Shown here: positions 24,269 through 36,555 of the stretch, in pieces
How the letters are laid out: each line of letters starts with the position of its first letter
Numbering within the stretch: the first letter of the stretch is position 1
Assembly (NCBI GenBank): GCA_027257055.1
Contig: JAPVLO010000233.1
Location: forward strand, 1,054,001-1,118,000
From: Cephalopachus bancanus
Lineage: Eukaryota; Chordata; Mammalia; Primates; Tarsiidae
Direction: 5' to 3'
Length of the DNA: 64,000 nucleotides
The notes under the pieces: generated by a model
Databases searched by the model: none
What the model was told of the DNA's origin: nothing
The model's input: only the letters and a program-made list of their open reading frames with translations
Position numbers and translations under genes: made by a program

Positions 24269-24494
24269 AGGGAAGGATGGGGGAGGGGGGAGAGAAAGGG
24301 AGGGAGAGAGGAATGGGGAGGGAGAGAGAGAGAGAGAAAGAAAGAAAGAGAGAGAGAGAAGGAGAGAGGGAGTGGGGGAGGGAGGGGGAGAGAGAGAGAG
24401 AAGAAAGAAAAGAAAAGAAAGAAAGAAAGAAAGAAAGAAAGAAAAAAAGAAAGAAAGAAAGAAAGAAAGAAGGAAGGAAGGAAGGAAGGAAGAA
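24207..24494. repeat. Purine microsatellite, (GA)n/(GGGA)n/(GAAA)n/(GGAA)n
   Basis: About 290 bp of almost pure purine on the plus strand, passing from GA dinucleotides through GGGAGG units to GAAA and GGAA tetramers. It grew from the tail of the preceding Alu. The open frames across it (24079-24504 and its complement) are artefacts of the repeat. Confidence 0.97.
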
Positions 24495-25817
24495 AAATTC
24501 TTAGCCTAAGCTTTGGTAACATATCTCGAAGAACAAACATTATATTTACTCCTGAAATTTAAAAATATGATTAGCAGATGTTCTAACATAGTCCTCTTTT
24601 TCGTGGTCGTATCACTAGCAGATTCACTAGGCTTCAGTATAGTTTAGCTCCTTTTTGCTTTTTAGATTTTTGTTTTAAATGAAGGCAAATGTTTTCAAAT
24701 GCTTTCCTTTAAGGATTTTTATTTCTTCAAGAAAGCCTTTCTTCTTTGGAGAACCAGAAGAATACAAAGATAAAGCCTACAGGAGGGAGAAAATGAAAAT
24801 CAAGATATTTGCATGCAAAATTAAGCAAGCTTCAAGTATGAAGAGTATTGATTCATGAATACATAGCTTTATCTTATTTCAGTGTCTCTGACTTGAGTAT
24901 TTTAACTTCTTAAGATAACATTTATCTCAATCAATATTTTACTTGACTGTGGTGGTTTCCTGGGAGATAAGCCATAGTCCATAGAAATCAGATTAATTTT
25001 CTATTTCTTGGACAAAGATGAGAGCATTTAGCTTTTCAAACCATGTTGTAAATGGAGAGTGATTCTGGGAAACGGACTGTCATAAGATTCAATGTTCTAG
25101 ATGATAATCAGCTGAAATGAAAAAACCTTTCTGAGATATGACTGGCCTGTCCGTCATGGTATAAAATGATTGCTAGGAACATAGAGATACTGTTTTGCTA
25201 AAAAGTAAAAGATATGATCAAGATCACTGGCTTTTCTTGACAGTGATATGCTGCCCCTGAGAATTACATAAAACATAACATTTAAAATCACTAACTTACC
25301 TACCCATTTTCTCTAGTCAGAGCCTAATGCCAAGTATTTGAATCCTGGATTATTCCAACAACCTCTCATTGGTCCTGTTCCAGATTTTCCCCATCCAATT
25401 CATCACCATGCGGCTAAAGTGAGAGTTATATTCCCAATGTAAAGCCATTCGCTGGATTAATATGATTCCTAATTGCTCATAGAATAAATTTCAACACCTT
25501 CACATGATTTTTAAGACGTGGTATCATCTGGTTCTCTCGTTTTTATCAGTTGCTGAGTGAAAAATATTCATTTCCTGGGGTAAAAACATAAAAGATGTGT
25601 CTATTTCTTTCCTCTGCTAAATCTCATTTTATGGTCACTGTTTTTTTTTCTTTATGTAATTTTATCAAATGAGTAATATATATGCAACTATAGAATTGAA
25701 GAGTTTGAAATACTATGCAAAAAAAAAAAGACTCTTCTTTAACTCAGTTCTACCTAGGAGGTAATCATTGTAATTTATTTCTCATGTCTCCTTCAACACA
25801 TAGCCCAATCATACATG
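24495..25817. other. No gene or repeat recognised
   Basis: About 1.3 kb without a meaningful open frame. Confidence 0.5.
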
Positions 25818-25830
25818 AGGTTTTTATTTT

Positions 25831-26107
25831 TTTAAGTTGAAATCTCACTCTGTCACTCAGACTGGAGTGCGGTGGCCGCTCCCAGCCAACGCAGCCTCGA
25901 CCTGCTGGGCTCCACCGATCCCTCCGCCTCAGCCTTCCAAGTAGCCGGAATTACAGGCGTGCACTACCACGCCTGGCTGATTTTTTTATTTATTTCAGAG
26001 ATGAAGTCTCGCTGCCCAGGCGGGTCTCGAACCCGCGGGCTCAGGCAATCCACTCACCTCAGCCTCCCAAAGGCGCGGGATTACAGGCTGAGCCACCGAG
26101 CCCGGCA
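25831..26107 (-). mobile_element. Alu-type SINE with TSD
   Basis: Minus-strand Alu between perfect AGGTTTTTATTTT copies (25818-25830 and 26108-26120). Confidence 0.95.
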
Positions 26108-26177
26108 AGGTTTTTATTTTATCCACACAAAAGGTAGCATAAACGACTCACTACTTTTTGCCTTGCTTTATTTTATA

Positions 26178-26213
26178 TCTATCTATCTATCAATCTATCT
26201 ATCTATCCATCTT
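26178..26213. repeat. (TCTA)n microsatellite
   Basis: ATCTATCTATCTATC with two single-base interruptions. Confidence 0.9.
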
Positions 26214-27190
26214 CTATATCTTTCAATCATGTATCTTTCTACACACATATGCGTCTAATTTCAGTATATCAGAGCTGTTTCATTTTAATTGACATCATAG
26301 TATCCCATTGTATAGAATGAAAAAAATGATGTTGCCTCAGTTCAGAACCTCTAGAAGTCAAGCCTGATGTAAGCATTAAGTGCCAACGCTTTATCTGAGA
26401 GGCACAAACCCAGGGCAATGTGAGGGAAGAGGGAATTGAGGAAAGTCAAGGTAGAAGGAACATGATGTGACTTGCTACCGTGCATCCAACCGCTCCATCA
26501 CAAGTCATGAAGAGATACAGCAGGGTACCTAGTTCCCTTGACACAGAAGACTTCTCCAGAAGGATATCAGGCAGGACACTTATCTCAGTAGAGTCCACAA
26601 TGGAAAGAAAGGAGGCCATAGTATCTTCCCATCTCCTCCAGTCACCTGTTTTCCATTAGCCAAACTTCACCCTCAGCTTGCCTCTGCACTTCGAGATGGT
26701 ATCAGATGGGCCCTCAGCAGCCATTCAGGAGACCATGTGGAAGTCTCATAGTGTGGAAATGTATCCAAATCCAAAATTGGGGTGGTTGAACCACTCTACC
26801 AAAGTGGATCACCCAATAAAGACGGAGTAAAGACAATCAGAAAAGGAACCCAAGATCGAAGTCTTAATGGATATATTATGAAAGAGAATCATGAAAAAGA
26901 TAGTGTGATTGGAGAGGATGGGGAAGAGAAAATATACATTGTATAAGAAAATTCTTAACCATTATGCTTTTAAACATTGCTTTGTCTCCCATTCTTTCCC
27001 TCCTCTATTATTGGGACTTTGATTCAGGTCTGTTAAATTTTTCCAGCATGTCCTGTCCTTTGGTTTCTTCATGTTTCTTCATGTTTCAGTTTGGCTTCTT
27101 CATGTTTCTGGTCAACTATGCCTTTTTTCTCCTGTGTCCAATATGATTTTTCAGTCAATCTGTTGGATTTTTCAATTCTACAAGAGGGAT
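26214..27190. other. No gene or repeat recognised
   Basis: Nearly 1 kb. Short tandem TTTCTTCATG units near 27066-27105 are the only structure noted. Confidence 0.5.
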
Positions 27191-27194
27191 TAAA

Positions 27195-27742
27195 AAAAGG
27201 AAAAATGTTGGAATTACTTTTGGAGGGCAGCCCCCTTGTAGTACAGGTTTTCCCTGCCAGGTAAGTGCTCTAGGAACCCATTGGCATCAGAGTACCAACT
27301 AGCATTGTTGCGAAGGCTGCATTCGGATTTTTTTGAGATTCTTTAATCACGTTTACCCATTTCATGATGGGTAATTTACAAACACACCTGCTCACACCAC
27401 ACTGAGTGTTCAGTAGTTTTTGACCAAAATGGCATGACCCCCATGCCCCACCCTCCCTATTCACCTGATTTCATCCCGGGAGACTTTTTGCTTCCCTGTA
27501 TGAAAAAAAAGTACTCAAAGGAAAAGATTTTGCTGGTGTGGAAGTGGTGAAATGAAAAATGGCAGAAGCACTAAAAAGCATCAAAACTGATGAACTACAA
27601 AACTGTTTTGAGCAGTGGAAAAGGCATCTCGTTAGATGTATTGCATCAAATGGAGAATACTTTGAAGGTGACTGAAGTTTAAACATGCAAGAATAAACAC
27701 AACTTTTTATAAATAAAATCTGGATTTGGGGGGATGCCTTCT
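27195..27742 (+). mobile_element. Internally deleted mariner-type element, copy 1
   Basis: The right half is a decayed mariner transposase C-terminus: CACCCTCCCTATTCACCTGA (the PPYSPD region), AACTGTTTTGAGCAGTGG (NCFEQW) and GCATCAAATGGAGAATACTTTG (IASNGEYF), then a stop. The left part (about 27195-27330) is element 5' sequence joined to the transposase tail, so most of the gene is missing. The copy at 47214-47762 has the same layout. Confidence 0.75.
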
Positions 27743-29424
27743 CATAAACTTGCCATTGATTATTAAATATTCCAGTTCTCAGGATAACTTTTCCATCTTG
27801 TCATCTATTTCTTTGAACATATTAATCACAGTTATTTTAAAGTCCACATTGGATAAATTCAATATATTGATTACCTTTGGGTCTATTCTATAATATTTTC
27901 TACCTTTTGGTTTTTGCTCTTCAAATTCTTTTAACATGCCTGATCATTTTTTTTGATGAATGCAAAGAATTTTGATTGTACATAATAATTGCCCAGGTCA
28001 TTTTAGCCTTTGGTGGTATTATATTCTTTCACGGAGTTTAGCTTTGTTTCTGACAGGCAGTTAGAGTTGTGGCAGACCACCCTCTTGAACAGGTTTGAAG
28101 CTACAGTTCTGTTTTTAGGAGATATTGTCTTGTTTTGAGTTGACCTTCCTCTGAATAATAGCTCTCTGGAGTCTTAGAAGTCTTAGGTGTTTTGCAAGGC
28201 TCTTCACCTGCTCTGGGTTCTGATCTCTAATTTTTCCTTCTCAGCACTGTCAGCTTTAAAGCTCTGCTCAGCTTCCCAGACTCTTAGCTATTGCTTTCTT
28301 TTTGATTCCTCAACTTCCGGCCCACTGAACTGTAAGAAAAATGTGTGGCCAGAGATCAAACTCATCTTAATGTGCTTACTTCCTTTCCTTTAGAGTCTTG
28401 ACCTCTCAAGACTTGGCAATCATGGTTAACTTAAACACAAATTTTAGTCTCCTTGGAGCCATAGAATGGTTGAAAGTTCTCTTCTGCTCCTCACCTGCCC
28501 AGATGTTGCTCTCTGCTGAGCTTCTCAGTCCCTGAGTTTCATATAGCTTACAAATTGGCAAGGGCCTTGCAATGAAAATTGTTGAAGAGTACGGGGGAAC
28601 TCTCAAGGTGCTTTCATTCTCTCTGGGATCTTGGTCTCTGGGGGATAGATATGATATATATGAGAGAAAATTAGAATGCATAAATGTAAGACTAGAAAAT
28701 TATATGTAATACACTGGAAAGTATCTATCTATCTATCTTGATCACCCAGTTTCTTTAGTTTTTTTAGTGAGAGGACAGTATGATATAAAATGAGTATTCA
28801 TGAGTGTAGTATTACTCTTAGCATGTATTCCACGGTAAGAATGTCATTATTATATTGAGGATATCCTCAAATTCCCAAAGCATATTTTCAACGTGGCTCA
28901 CCTCTGACTGGAGTACTGTGTCAAATTTCATGCCCCTGCACTGTAAGAGAGCTAGCAAAAAGGAAAGAAAAAAAAAGTATAATTGGAAAACCAGCACCTG
29001 TATAAAATGTTCTTCAAATCTATGGAGAAACATACAAATTTCACTGACAATTTTAAAGACCATAAAGAATAAAACTTAACATTTTGTTCATGTGTGTGTG
29101 AACGTGTATGAAATAAGAAGTTGAAAGTATTTTTTAAAATGTGGATAAGAAAATGGATGTGTAGGGGGTTCCCTAAGAAAAAAAGCTGGGAGTAGCACCC
29201 TAAAATAAATTTTAAAATGATGTTTTCATCCCATAAATTGCACTGTAACTAAGGTCCAGAAGTCTAGATATATTCTTGTCTCTGTGGTATATAGTTAATA
29301 TCAAAGAATTATACCAATAAATACAATTTTATATCTATAAAATGAAAGCAGATTTTATCTACTTGTTTAGGTTTCAGAATTTTCTCAATCCGATGAAAAT
29401 ATCTAATGTTTCAATATTCATTGG
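27743..29424. other. No gene recognised
   Basis: About 1.7 kb with small open frames (60-91 codons) of no recognisable family and a short (TATC)n run at about 28724-28739. Confidence 0.5.
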
Positions 29425-29690
29425 ACAAATATTTGCTGACTGCATAGTATGTGACAGACACTTTTAAGGTGGTATGGATACATCAGTGAAGAGAGTTTCT
29501 TTCCTTTGGTGAACTTACATTATAGTGCAAGAAGAAAGACCGTGAACATAATAAATTAGAACAGAGATAAGTACAGGGGAAGTTTGTGAGGAAGTACTCT
29601 CAGGGGTCATTAGAGCTGGGAAGGAGATACAACAGCTTCCCTGTGGGAAGGTCTGAAGCTGGAATTGACCTTCAGAGTGCCCTGAGTTGA
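29425..29690 (+). mobile_element. Ancient L2/MIR-class repeat
   Basis: ATATTTGCTGACTGCATAGT, GTGACAGACACTTTTAAGG and GTGAACTTACATTATAGTGC follow the widespread 'ttgagcacctactatgtgccaggcac' ancient LINE pattern in order. Highly diverged. Confidence 0.5.
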
Positions 29691-29939
29691 GTGAGGGGCC
29701 AGGGCTTTTGCGTGGCCACTCTGATCATTTACTGAGTGCATTCCAAAAGCTGCAAGGCCTTGTTAGAGGCAACTCTTTTCGGTGGACACAATGGTTGAAG
29801 GGACTGACAGCTGATAGCTATCAGTGGACAGCATCCCCAGCAGCCAGAGAAGAGCTTTCCAGTGTATACCACATACAGTTTGTTAGAAGTGATAAGCATT
29901 ACTGGGAAAGGAAAAGTTAAGTAGGGTAAACAGGACCAA

Positions 29940-30799
29940 TCTACCAGCAAGAAATATCTATCTTGAATACATACGCACCAACATAGGAATACCCAGATTT
30001 ATAAAAACAATTGCTAATTAAATGAAGAGGAAACATAGACAGCCATAAAACTATACTCAGAAACTTTAATACCCTGGTAATAGCCTTGAACAGATCATTG
30101 GAGCAAAAAACTAACAAGGAAATCCGGAACCTTAACACTCAACCAATTGGATCTAATAGACATCTACAGGACACCTCATCCAATCACAGAATGTACATCA
30201 TTCTCATCAGCACATGGAACAGACACCAAGATTGATCACATACTTGGGCATAAATCAAGGATGAACACATTTTAAAAGGTCAAAATTATACCAAGAATCT
30301 TCTCAGATGAAAGTGGAATAAAAATAAACATCACCATCAGGAACCCCCCAAACACACAAATACATGAAAATTAAACAACATACTTCTGAATGACTTTTGG
30401 GTTAACAAAGAAATCAAGTCCAAAAATAAAAAGATTCCTTGAAACAGATGAAAATAGACCCAACATACCAGAACCTCTGGGATACAATGAAATCAGTGCT
30501 AAAAGGGAATTTTATAACATTGCATGCACAGAGCAAGAAAATAGAGGAATCTCACATAAACAGCCTAACATCACATGTAAGGGAGGTGGAACGTAAAGAA
30601 CCATCCAATCCTACAAATTAGTAAAAATTTTAAAATTATTAAAAAATTAGTATAAAAATTAAAATTATTAAAATAAAGTCACAGTTGAATGAAATAGAGT
30701 CCTCCTCCCCCCAAAAAATCAAAGAATGGATCAACATGACAAAAAGTTGATCCCTTGAGAGGATAAATAAGATTCCCAGACCCTTGCCAGATTGACAGA

Positions 30800-30844
<45 letters not shown>

Positions 30845-32490
30845 TGAATAAACACAGTTAGAAATGAAAAGGCAATGTCTCAACTGACCCTGAAAAAATT
30901 CTAAAGGTTATCAGAGATTACTCTGAACATCTGTATGCAAATAAACTAGAAAATGCCTCCAATTTTGTTTCTTTTTCTGAGGATTGCTTTAGTTATTCAG
31001 GCTCTTTTAATAAAAGAGAGGAAATGGATACATTCCTAGCATCACATAACCTCCCAAGATTGAAACAGGAAGAAGTTGAAACCCTAAACAGATCAATAAC
31101 AACCCAAGAAATTGACTAAGTTATAAGAATCCTCCCCTCCAAAACAAGCCTTGGGCCAGCTGGTTTCTTAGCTGAATTTTACAAGACATACAAAGAAAAG
31201 CTGATAGCAATCCTATGAAAGTATTTCAGGCAATTGAGAAGGAAGGAATTCTCCCTAGCTCATTCTATGAAGCTAATATAATCCTGAAACCCCCAAATGA
31301 CAAAAACCCAACAAGGAAAGAAGACTACAGACCAATTTCCCTGGTGAACATAGAAGCAACAATTTTCAACAAGATTCAAGCAAATTACATCCAACTGCTG
31401 TACCTCAAAATGGCAAAAACCCAACAAGGAAAGAAAACGACAGCACATTTCAAGGATTATCCATCACAACCAAGTGGGCTTCATTCCCTGGATGCAGAGC
31501 TGATTCAACATTCATAAATCAGTAAATATAATTCATCACATAAACAGGTGTAAAACCAAGAACCACAATTATCTCATTAAATGCAGAAAAAAATTCAACA
31601 AAATGCAACATCTCTTCTTGATAAAAATGAAAAAGAAAGGGATGCTGAAGGAACATTCCCCCAAATAATAAGAGCCATTTATTACAAACCTGCCACTGAC
31701 GTCATACTTAATGGACAGAAGCTGGAAACATTCCCCCTAAAAACTGGAACATGACAAGGACGCCCACTCTCACTCCCTCTCTTCAAAATAGTACTGGAAG
31801 TCCTAGCCAGAGAAATCATGCAAGAGAAACAAATCAGGGGTCTCTACATAGGAAAAGAGGAAGTTAAGTTTCTCTCTTTGCAGATGATATGATCCTATAC
31901 CTAAACAAACCCTAAAGAATCTGTCAAGAACCTCCTTGCCCTGATAAATGACTTTGGGAAAGTCTTGAGGTACAAAATTAATGCGAAAAAAGTTGCATTT
32001 CTACACTCCAACAATAAACAGGCTAAGAACCAAATAAAAAACACAACTCTATTCACAGTAGCCACACACACACACACACACACACATATTCTGGTACCCA
32101 CCTAACCAAAGAGGTGAAAGACCTTTACAATGAGAACAACAAAACACTGCTCAAAGAAAACAAGGGTGACACAACCAGATGAAAAAAGATCCCATGCTCA
32201 TAGATTGGAAGAATCAATATTGTCAAGATGTCCATTCCACTCAAGGCAATCAGCATAATTCCTATCAAACTGTCAGCATGATGTTTTCAGACCTAGAAAA
32301 GACAATAGAGAAATTCATATGGAAGCAAAAAGAGCCTGAATAACTAAAGCAATCCTTAGCAAAAGTAACAAAATTGGAGGCATTGCATTTCCAGACTTTA
32401 AGCTTTACTGCAAGGCTACAGTAACCAAGACAGCATAGTATCGGTACAGGAATGGACATATAGACCAAAGGAACAGGAAAGATGAAATAA
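29940..32490 (+). mobile_element. Older L1, 5'-truncated, ORF2 decayed
   Basis: Starts in the endonuclease domain (AAGAAATATCTATCTTGAAT), passes the RT (GCCCACTCTCACTCCCTCTC near 31764; GCAGATGATATGATCC near 31880) and reaches the ORF2 C-terminal part (TGGACATATAGACC). Many indels and stops. It contains a (GA)n at about 30798-30841 and a (CA)n at 32063-32087. It ends abruptly where the next L1 begins. Confidence 0.85.
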
Positions 32491-32737
32491 AACCATGGAT
32501 CTGGTGGGGGGTTGGGAAGATGGCGGCCAAGTCAGTCTGACTATGCGGGTCCCTGTGTGGGTGAGTGAGTGTATGGAAAATTTTGTGTACATGTTGGTGA
32601 GCGAGTGGGTGTGTGAGTGGCTGAGTGGGCTAGGGAGCTACCCATCAGGGGTCTCCTGATGCAGTGGTTGGTGCCACAGTTGCTGGGTTTGGACCCTAGC
32701 AACTCCCAGGACACAGAAACCAAGTGCCATTTTCTCT

Positions 32738-32780
32738 CTCTTCCTTCCTTCCTTCCTTCCTTCCTTCCTTCCTTCCTTCC
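32738..32780. repeat. (TTCC)n microsatellite in L1 5'UTR
   Basis: About ten CCTT units. Confidence 0.95.
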
Positions 32781-33529
32781 ATCAACAAACCTGCCCTGGG
32801 AAGAAAATGCTGGGAGGGACTGTCCAAGTGGAGTCTCGTGAGCAAGTGGCCAGGCCCCTGGTACAACAGCTGGTGCTGCAGCTTCTCTAGTTTGTCCCTG
32901 GCTCTTCCCAGGCTGCAGAAGCTGAGCACCATTATTTTTTTAAAAACGGACAAAAGTGTTTCTTCAAAAAAGTGCTGGGGAGAAACTGTCACCCCAGGCT
33001 CTCCCTCACCATTGCAGCAAGAGAGAGACTGCCAGCACCTGGCATTGCCTCTCCACTTCAGCGCCTGGTAGGGTACTGGCAGCAAGGGCTGTGGAAGGAG
33101 TCCAGAGACAAAGTCCCACCGAAAAGGACAAGAGAGGCACCCCACCTCCATCTTGAAGCCAGGGCAGGAAAGTGCTCCAACTTGCTCACCACGGAGCAAC
33201 AGACCCAATCTCTGTGACTGGCAGATCAACTACTCAGGGATTGATCATAACTCAGAGAGAATGTCCTGAAAGCACAAACTTCAGAGGGACCTGATGAGTG
33301 CCGAGTCCCTGGCGACCCACCCCCTACCCTGATCCAGTCGTGGGACAAAGGGTGTGGCCAGAAAAGGATGAGGAAGAACTCCAAAGTGATCAGTGGTGAG
33401 TCTGGGGCTGACCCAAGCCCCCTCCTCCCCAGCAATCCTCTGAAGGTCAGACCCACACAGCTGAGCCACAACTGAGAGGGACAAAACCAGGCAAAGCCTC
33501 CATTGCAGGATGGACCTGGCTGGGGCACT

Positions 33530-34250
33530 GCCGGAGACCAGCTCCAGCTGGGTTCAGGGTACCCCAAAGGTGGAGACAGCGTCAGTGATTGGGGGGAAAG
33601 AGAGAAAGAGAGAGAAAGAAAGAGACTGGACTCCAGTCTAGTGCAGAAGCGATGTGTGTTATTGGTAATTACAACGGGTCTTTTATACACAAAGTCAGAT
33701 GTGGGAGGGGTGTCTCCCACCCACCAGGAACCTTAATCCATGAAAACTTAATCAATGATTGCCTTTAAACCCTTTTCATATGATAATCTTAAAATCCCAT
33801 AACAAAGGATAACCTAATCCGTGACTGACATATTCTATAAACCTTTTTCAACCTAAACTGATTGATTTATGCCAAGTTAAACAATTCTATAGAAGCTTAA
33901 GTATTTACTTTACAAACAAAAGTGGCCCATCCCAGAATGTTTGGAATGTGGCCCAGTCCAAAGTTCACAGTGGGCTACCTGCAAGTAACCCAGCCGCATT
34001 CTTTCAACAAAATGGCTGTCTTCTAAAACTATATTCTACAATTTACACCTTCAATAAATCCTAAGATCATGACCCAGAAGCCTGTGACCAATACTAAGGC
34101 TCTTAGATGTGACATGAGTTTGAATTATAAGTTGTGTGAAAGTCAAAACTGCAGTTTGTGGAAGAATGGGAGCAATGAGCTTCTAAAGTTAGCTTGTGTT
34201 CATCCTGGTCTCAGAGTTTCTATGTTTTGAGCTCACTGGAGCTTAATCTG
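33530..34250 (-). mobile_element. LTR-like insertion in the L1 5'UTR
   Basis: Starts TGCCGGAGACCAGCTCC on plus. On the minus strand it has a good TATA box, GTGTATAAAAGACCCG (near 33685), followed by about 155 bp ending ...GGTCTCCGGCA, as expected for R-U5. The rest (AT-rich, AATAAATCC near 34054) is unlike L1 5'UTR. The right edge and target duplication were not found. Retroviral class uncertain (possibly betaretrovirus-like). Confidence 0.45.
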
Positions 34251-34984
34251 GTTAGTGCTGAGTAGAAAGGGGGAGGAAATGGGGTCAGTAACTCCTGAAC
34301 GCATCCTAGTGGTCTCGGGGTCAACAGCCCTTCCTGATCCCTAACGCTCAGTGGGCCTCTGTGGCTGGCTCCCAACAGGGCAATTCCCCATGAGTACATA
34401 TCTGGGGAAGAAACAATCCCGCACCTCCCCACCAGAGGAGATCTCCCTAACCATATGAGAGTGGAAGGGGAGGACTGGAGCCCCACCCACCTCCACTGCC
34501 CCCCTCCTTCCCTGCTTTGGGGACACTGAGGAGAGAGTGAAAGAGGTGGCTCTGCAGGAGAGACCAAATTCGAGGAACAATTACAGAACCTGCCACAAAA
34601 GGGCAAGGATTTTTTGAAAATTATTTTAATTTTTAAAAAATTCTTTGACTGCTTGTTAGTTCATCTATTTTTAAAATATTTTTCCTTTGTGCATGAATGT
34701 GTATGTGAGGGTTTGATCTTATCTCGCCCAAACATTTTTTTTCTTTTTCTATTTCTATCTTCTTTTATTTGTCAATTTCTGTTTATGTGTGTATGTGAAT
34801 GACTGAGTGTTCATCTTTCAATTTCGCTGTTGTTGTTTTTTTTTTCTCTTTTGTTCTTCTGGGTCTTTTTATTTTCATTTCTTATACTTTAAGGTGTGTG
34901 TCAATATATGTGTGAGGGTTCTACCTGAATTCCTTTTTTTACCCCTTCAGTTTTTCTGTTTTTCTTCTCTGTTCACTTTGTGCT

Positions 34985-34985
34985 A

Positions 34986-35041
<56 letters not shown>
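34985..35041. repeat. (GT)n microsatellite
   Basis: About 28 GT units, followed at 35110-35160 by further GT-rich runs. Open frames of Cys-Val repeats here are artefacts. Confidence 0.97.
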
Positions 35042-35043
<2 letters not shown>

Positions 35044-35625
35044 ATTTTCTTGGGTTTTGTTGTTGTTGTTTGTTTTGTTTCACTTTGTTGTTATTCCAGT
35101 TTGCTTGGGGGTGTGTGTGTGTGTCTATGGGGGTGTGTGTGTGTCTATGTGTGTGTGTGTTTAATTGTTTTTTGCATTAGTTTCTGCTTTCTTCATCATA
35201 TAGAGTGGTGGTGGGGAGTGGGTCTCAGGGAACATATACCACAATAAGTGGACATTGTAATTTGCAAGTAGTTTCTGAATTCTAGCACCCCATCCCCCAC
35301 TTTATTCGAATTTCAAACACTACAAGAGACAGCAAAGCTACCTATCCACCATCCTATTTCAAAATAGAACTAATCCAGAGCACAGATCAGGGAAGAATAG
35401 AGGACTGAGCAAACATCAGAAGGGAAAGCCTCTCCCACTGACACTGAATAACAGAACTACAGAGAAAAACAAGAGATCTGTCACAAATGAGGGAAAAAAC
35501 CAAAGGAAGACTGCAGGCAATTTCAAGTGTACCACAGATAAAACTCATGAAAAATCAGAACTTGGTGCCCAAACATTGGAAGTCACCAATGACTGACCCC
35601 AGAATATAATGGGGTTAGGGAATAG

Positions 35626-36213
35626 ATGGAAAGAGTGAATAAGACTCAAGAAAGACAGCATGCAACACTGAAAGAACTTGCAACAAAGATTTTGGCAATA
35701 AAAAATTTCATACAGGAAATAAATAACAGGATGACAAGCATGGAAACCAGAATTAGTCTAGCTGAAGAAAGAATTTCAGAACTTGAAGACCAGAGCATGG
35801 AATTCACCCGATCTGTAAAAAACATAGAAATAAGACTCAGAAAGTAAGAACAAAGCCTACAAGAGATGTACGATTATATCAAGAGGCTGAACCTACACCT
35901 GACTGGTATCCCAGAAGAAGAAAGGGAAATGAAGAACAACTTGGAGCAGGCATTCCAGGAGGTAATCCAAGAAAACTTTCCCCATCTAATCAGAGATGTG
36001 ACCAGTCAAACACAAGAGATACAGAGAACCCACAAAAGACACCAAGTGAGAAGACCAACCCCTAGACACATAATAATTCACCTACACAAAGTAGGCACAA
36101 AAGAAAAAATCCTAAATGCAGCAAGAGAGAAAGGTCAGACTACCTCCTGGGGAAAGCCAATCAGAATAGCAGCAGACCTACTGGCAGTAAAACTACAAGC
36201 AAGAAAAAGATGA
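35626..36213 (+). pseudogene. L1 ORF1 fragment (coiled coil + RRM)
   Basis: Frame 1 (35626-35847) is the coiled coil (INNRMTSMETRISLAEERIS; heptads). After an in-frame stop at 35845-35847 the RRM-like central domain continues (35866-36213: LHLTGIPEEEREMKNNLEQA, then RPTPRHIIIHLHK). The sequence stops inside the C-terminal domain, whereas the 54-kb copy continues about 80 residues further. Confidence 0.8.
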
Positions 36214-36265
36214 ATGAATGTATAATCCTTCCTATGGAAAGTAAAACATTTATTTTCTATATTTC

Positions 36266-36540
36266 TTTTTCTTTTTTTGAGTCACCCAGACTGGAGTGCA
36301 GTGGCATGCTCCCAGCCACCGAAGCCTCAACCTGCTGGGCTCTGGCAATCCTCCTGCCTCAGTCGTCCAAGTAGCTGGAACTACAGGTGTGCGCTACCAC
36401 ACCTGGTTAGTTTTTGATTTATTGTAGAGACAAGATCTCCCCAAGTTGCCAGGGCAGGTCTCGAACCCGCAGGCTCAGGCAATCCACTTGCCTTGGCCTC
36501 CCAAAGTGCTGGGATTACAGGCTGAGCCACCAAGCTGGCC
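36266..36540 (-). mobile_element. Alu-type SINE with exact TSD
   Basis: Minus-strand Alu between perfect TATTTTCTATATTTC copies (36251-36265 and 36541-36555). Confidence 0.95.
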
Positions 36541-36555
36541 TATTTTCTATATTTC

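Larger units (their letters stand above)
32505..36213 (+). mobile_element. L1 5'UTR plus ORF1, truncated inside ORF1
   Basis: Starts GGGAAGATGGCGGCCAAG (an L1 5' end) and runs through a long 5'UTR with (TTCC)n and (GT)n expansions into ORF1, which stops being L1-like at about 36213 with no ORF2, 3'UTR or poly(A). A LTR-like segment occupies about 33530-34250. Missing 3' sequence is not expected from target-primed reverse transcription, so a later deletion or rearrangement is likely. Confidence 0.8.

Noticed and set aside
24079..24504. 141-codon Arg/Glu/Lys-rich open frame and its complement
   Set aside because: It is translation of an Alu tail and a GA/GAAA microsatellite.
32696..33720. 177- and 164-codon minus-strand open frames
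   Set aside because: They cross a (TTCC)n repeat, L1 5'UTR and an LTR-like insert; no domain and no shared codon bias.
34807..35247. 146-codon Cys/Val-rich open frame, possible secreted peptide
   Set aside because: It spans a (GT)n microsatellite in an L1 5'UTR; the CV repeat is a direct product of GTGTGT.
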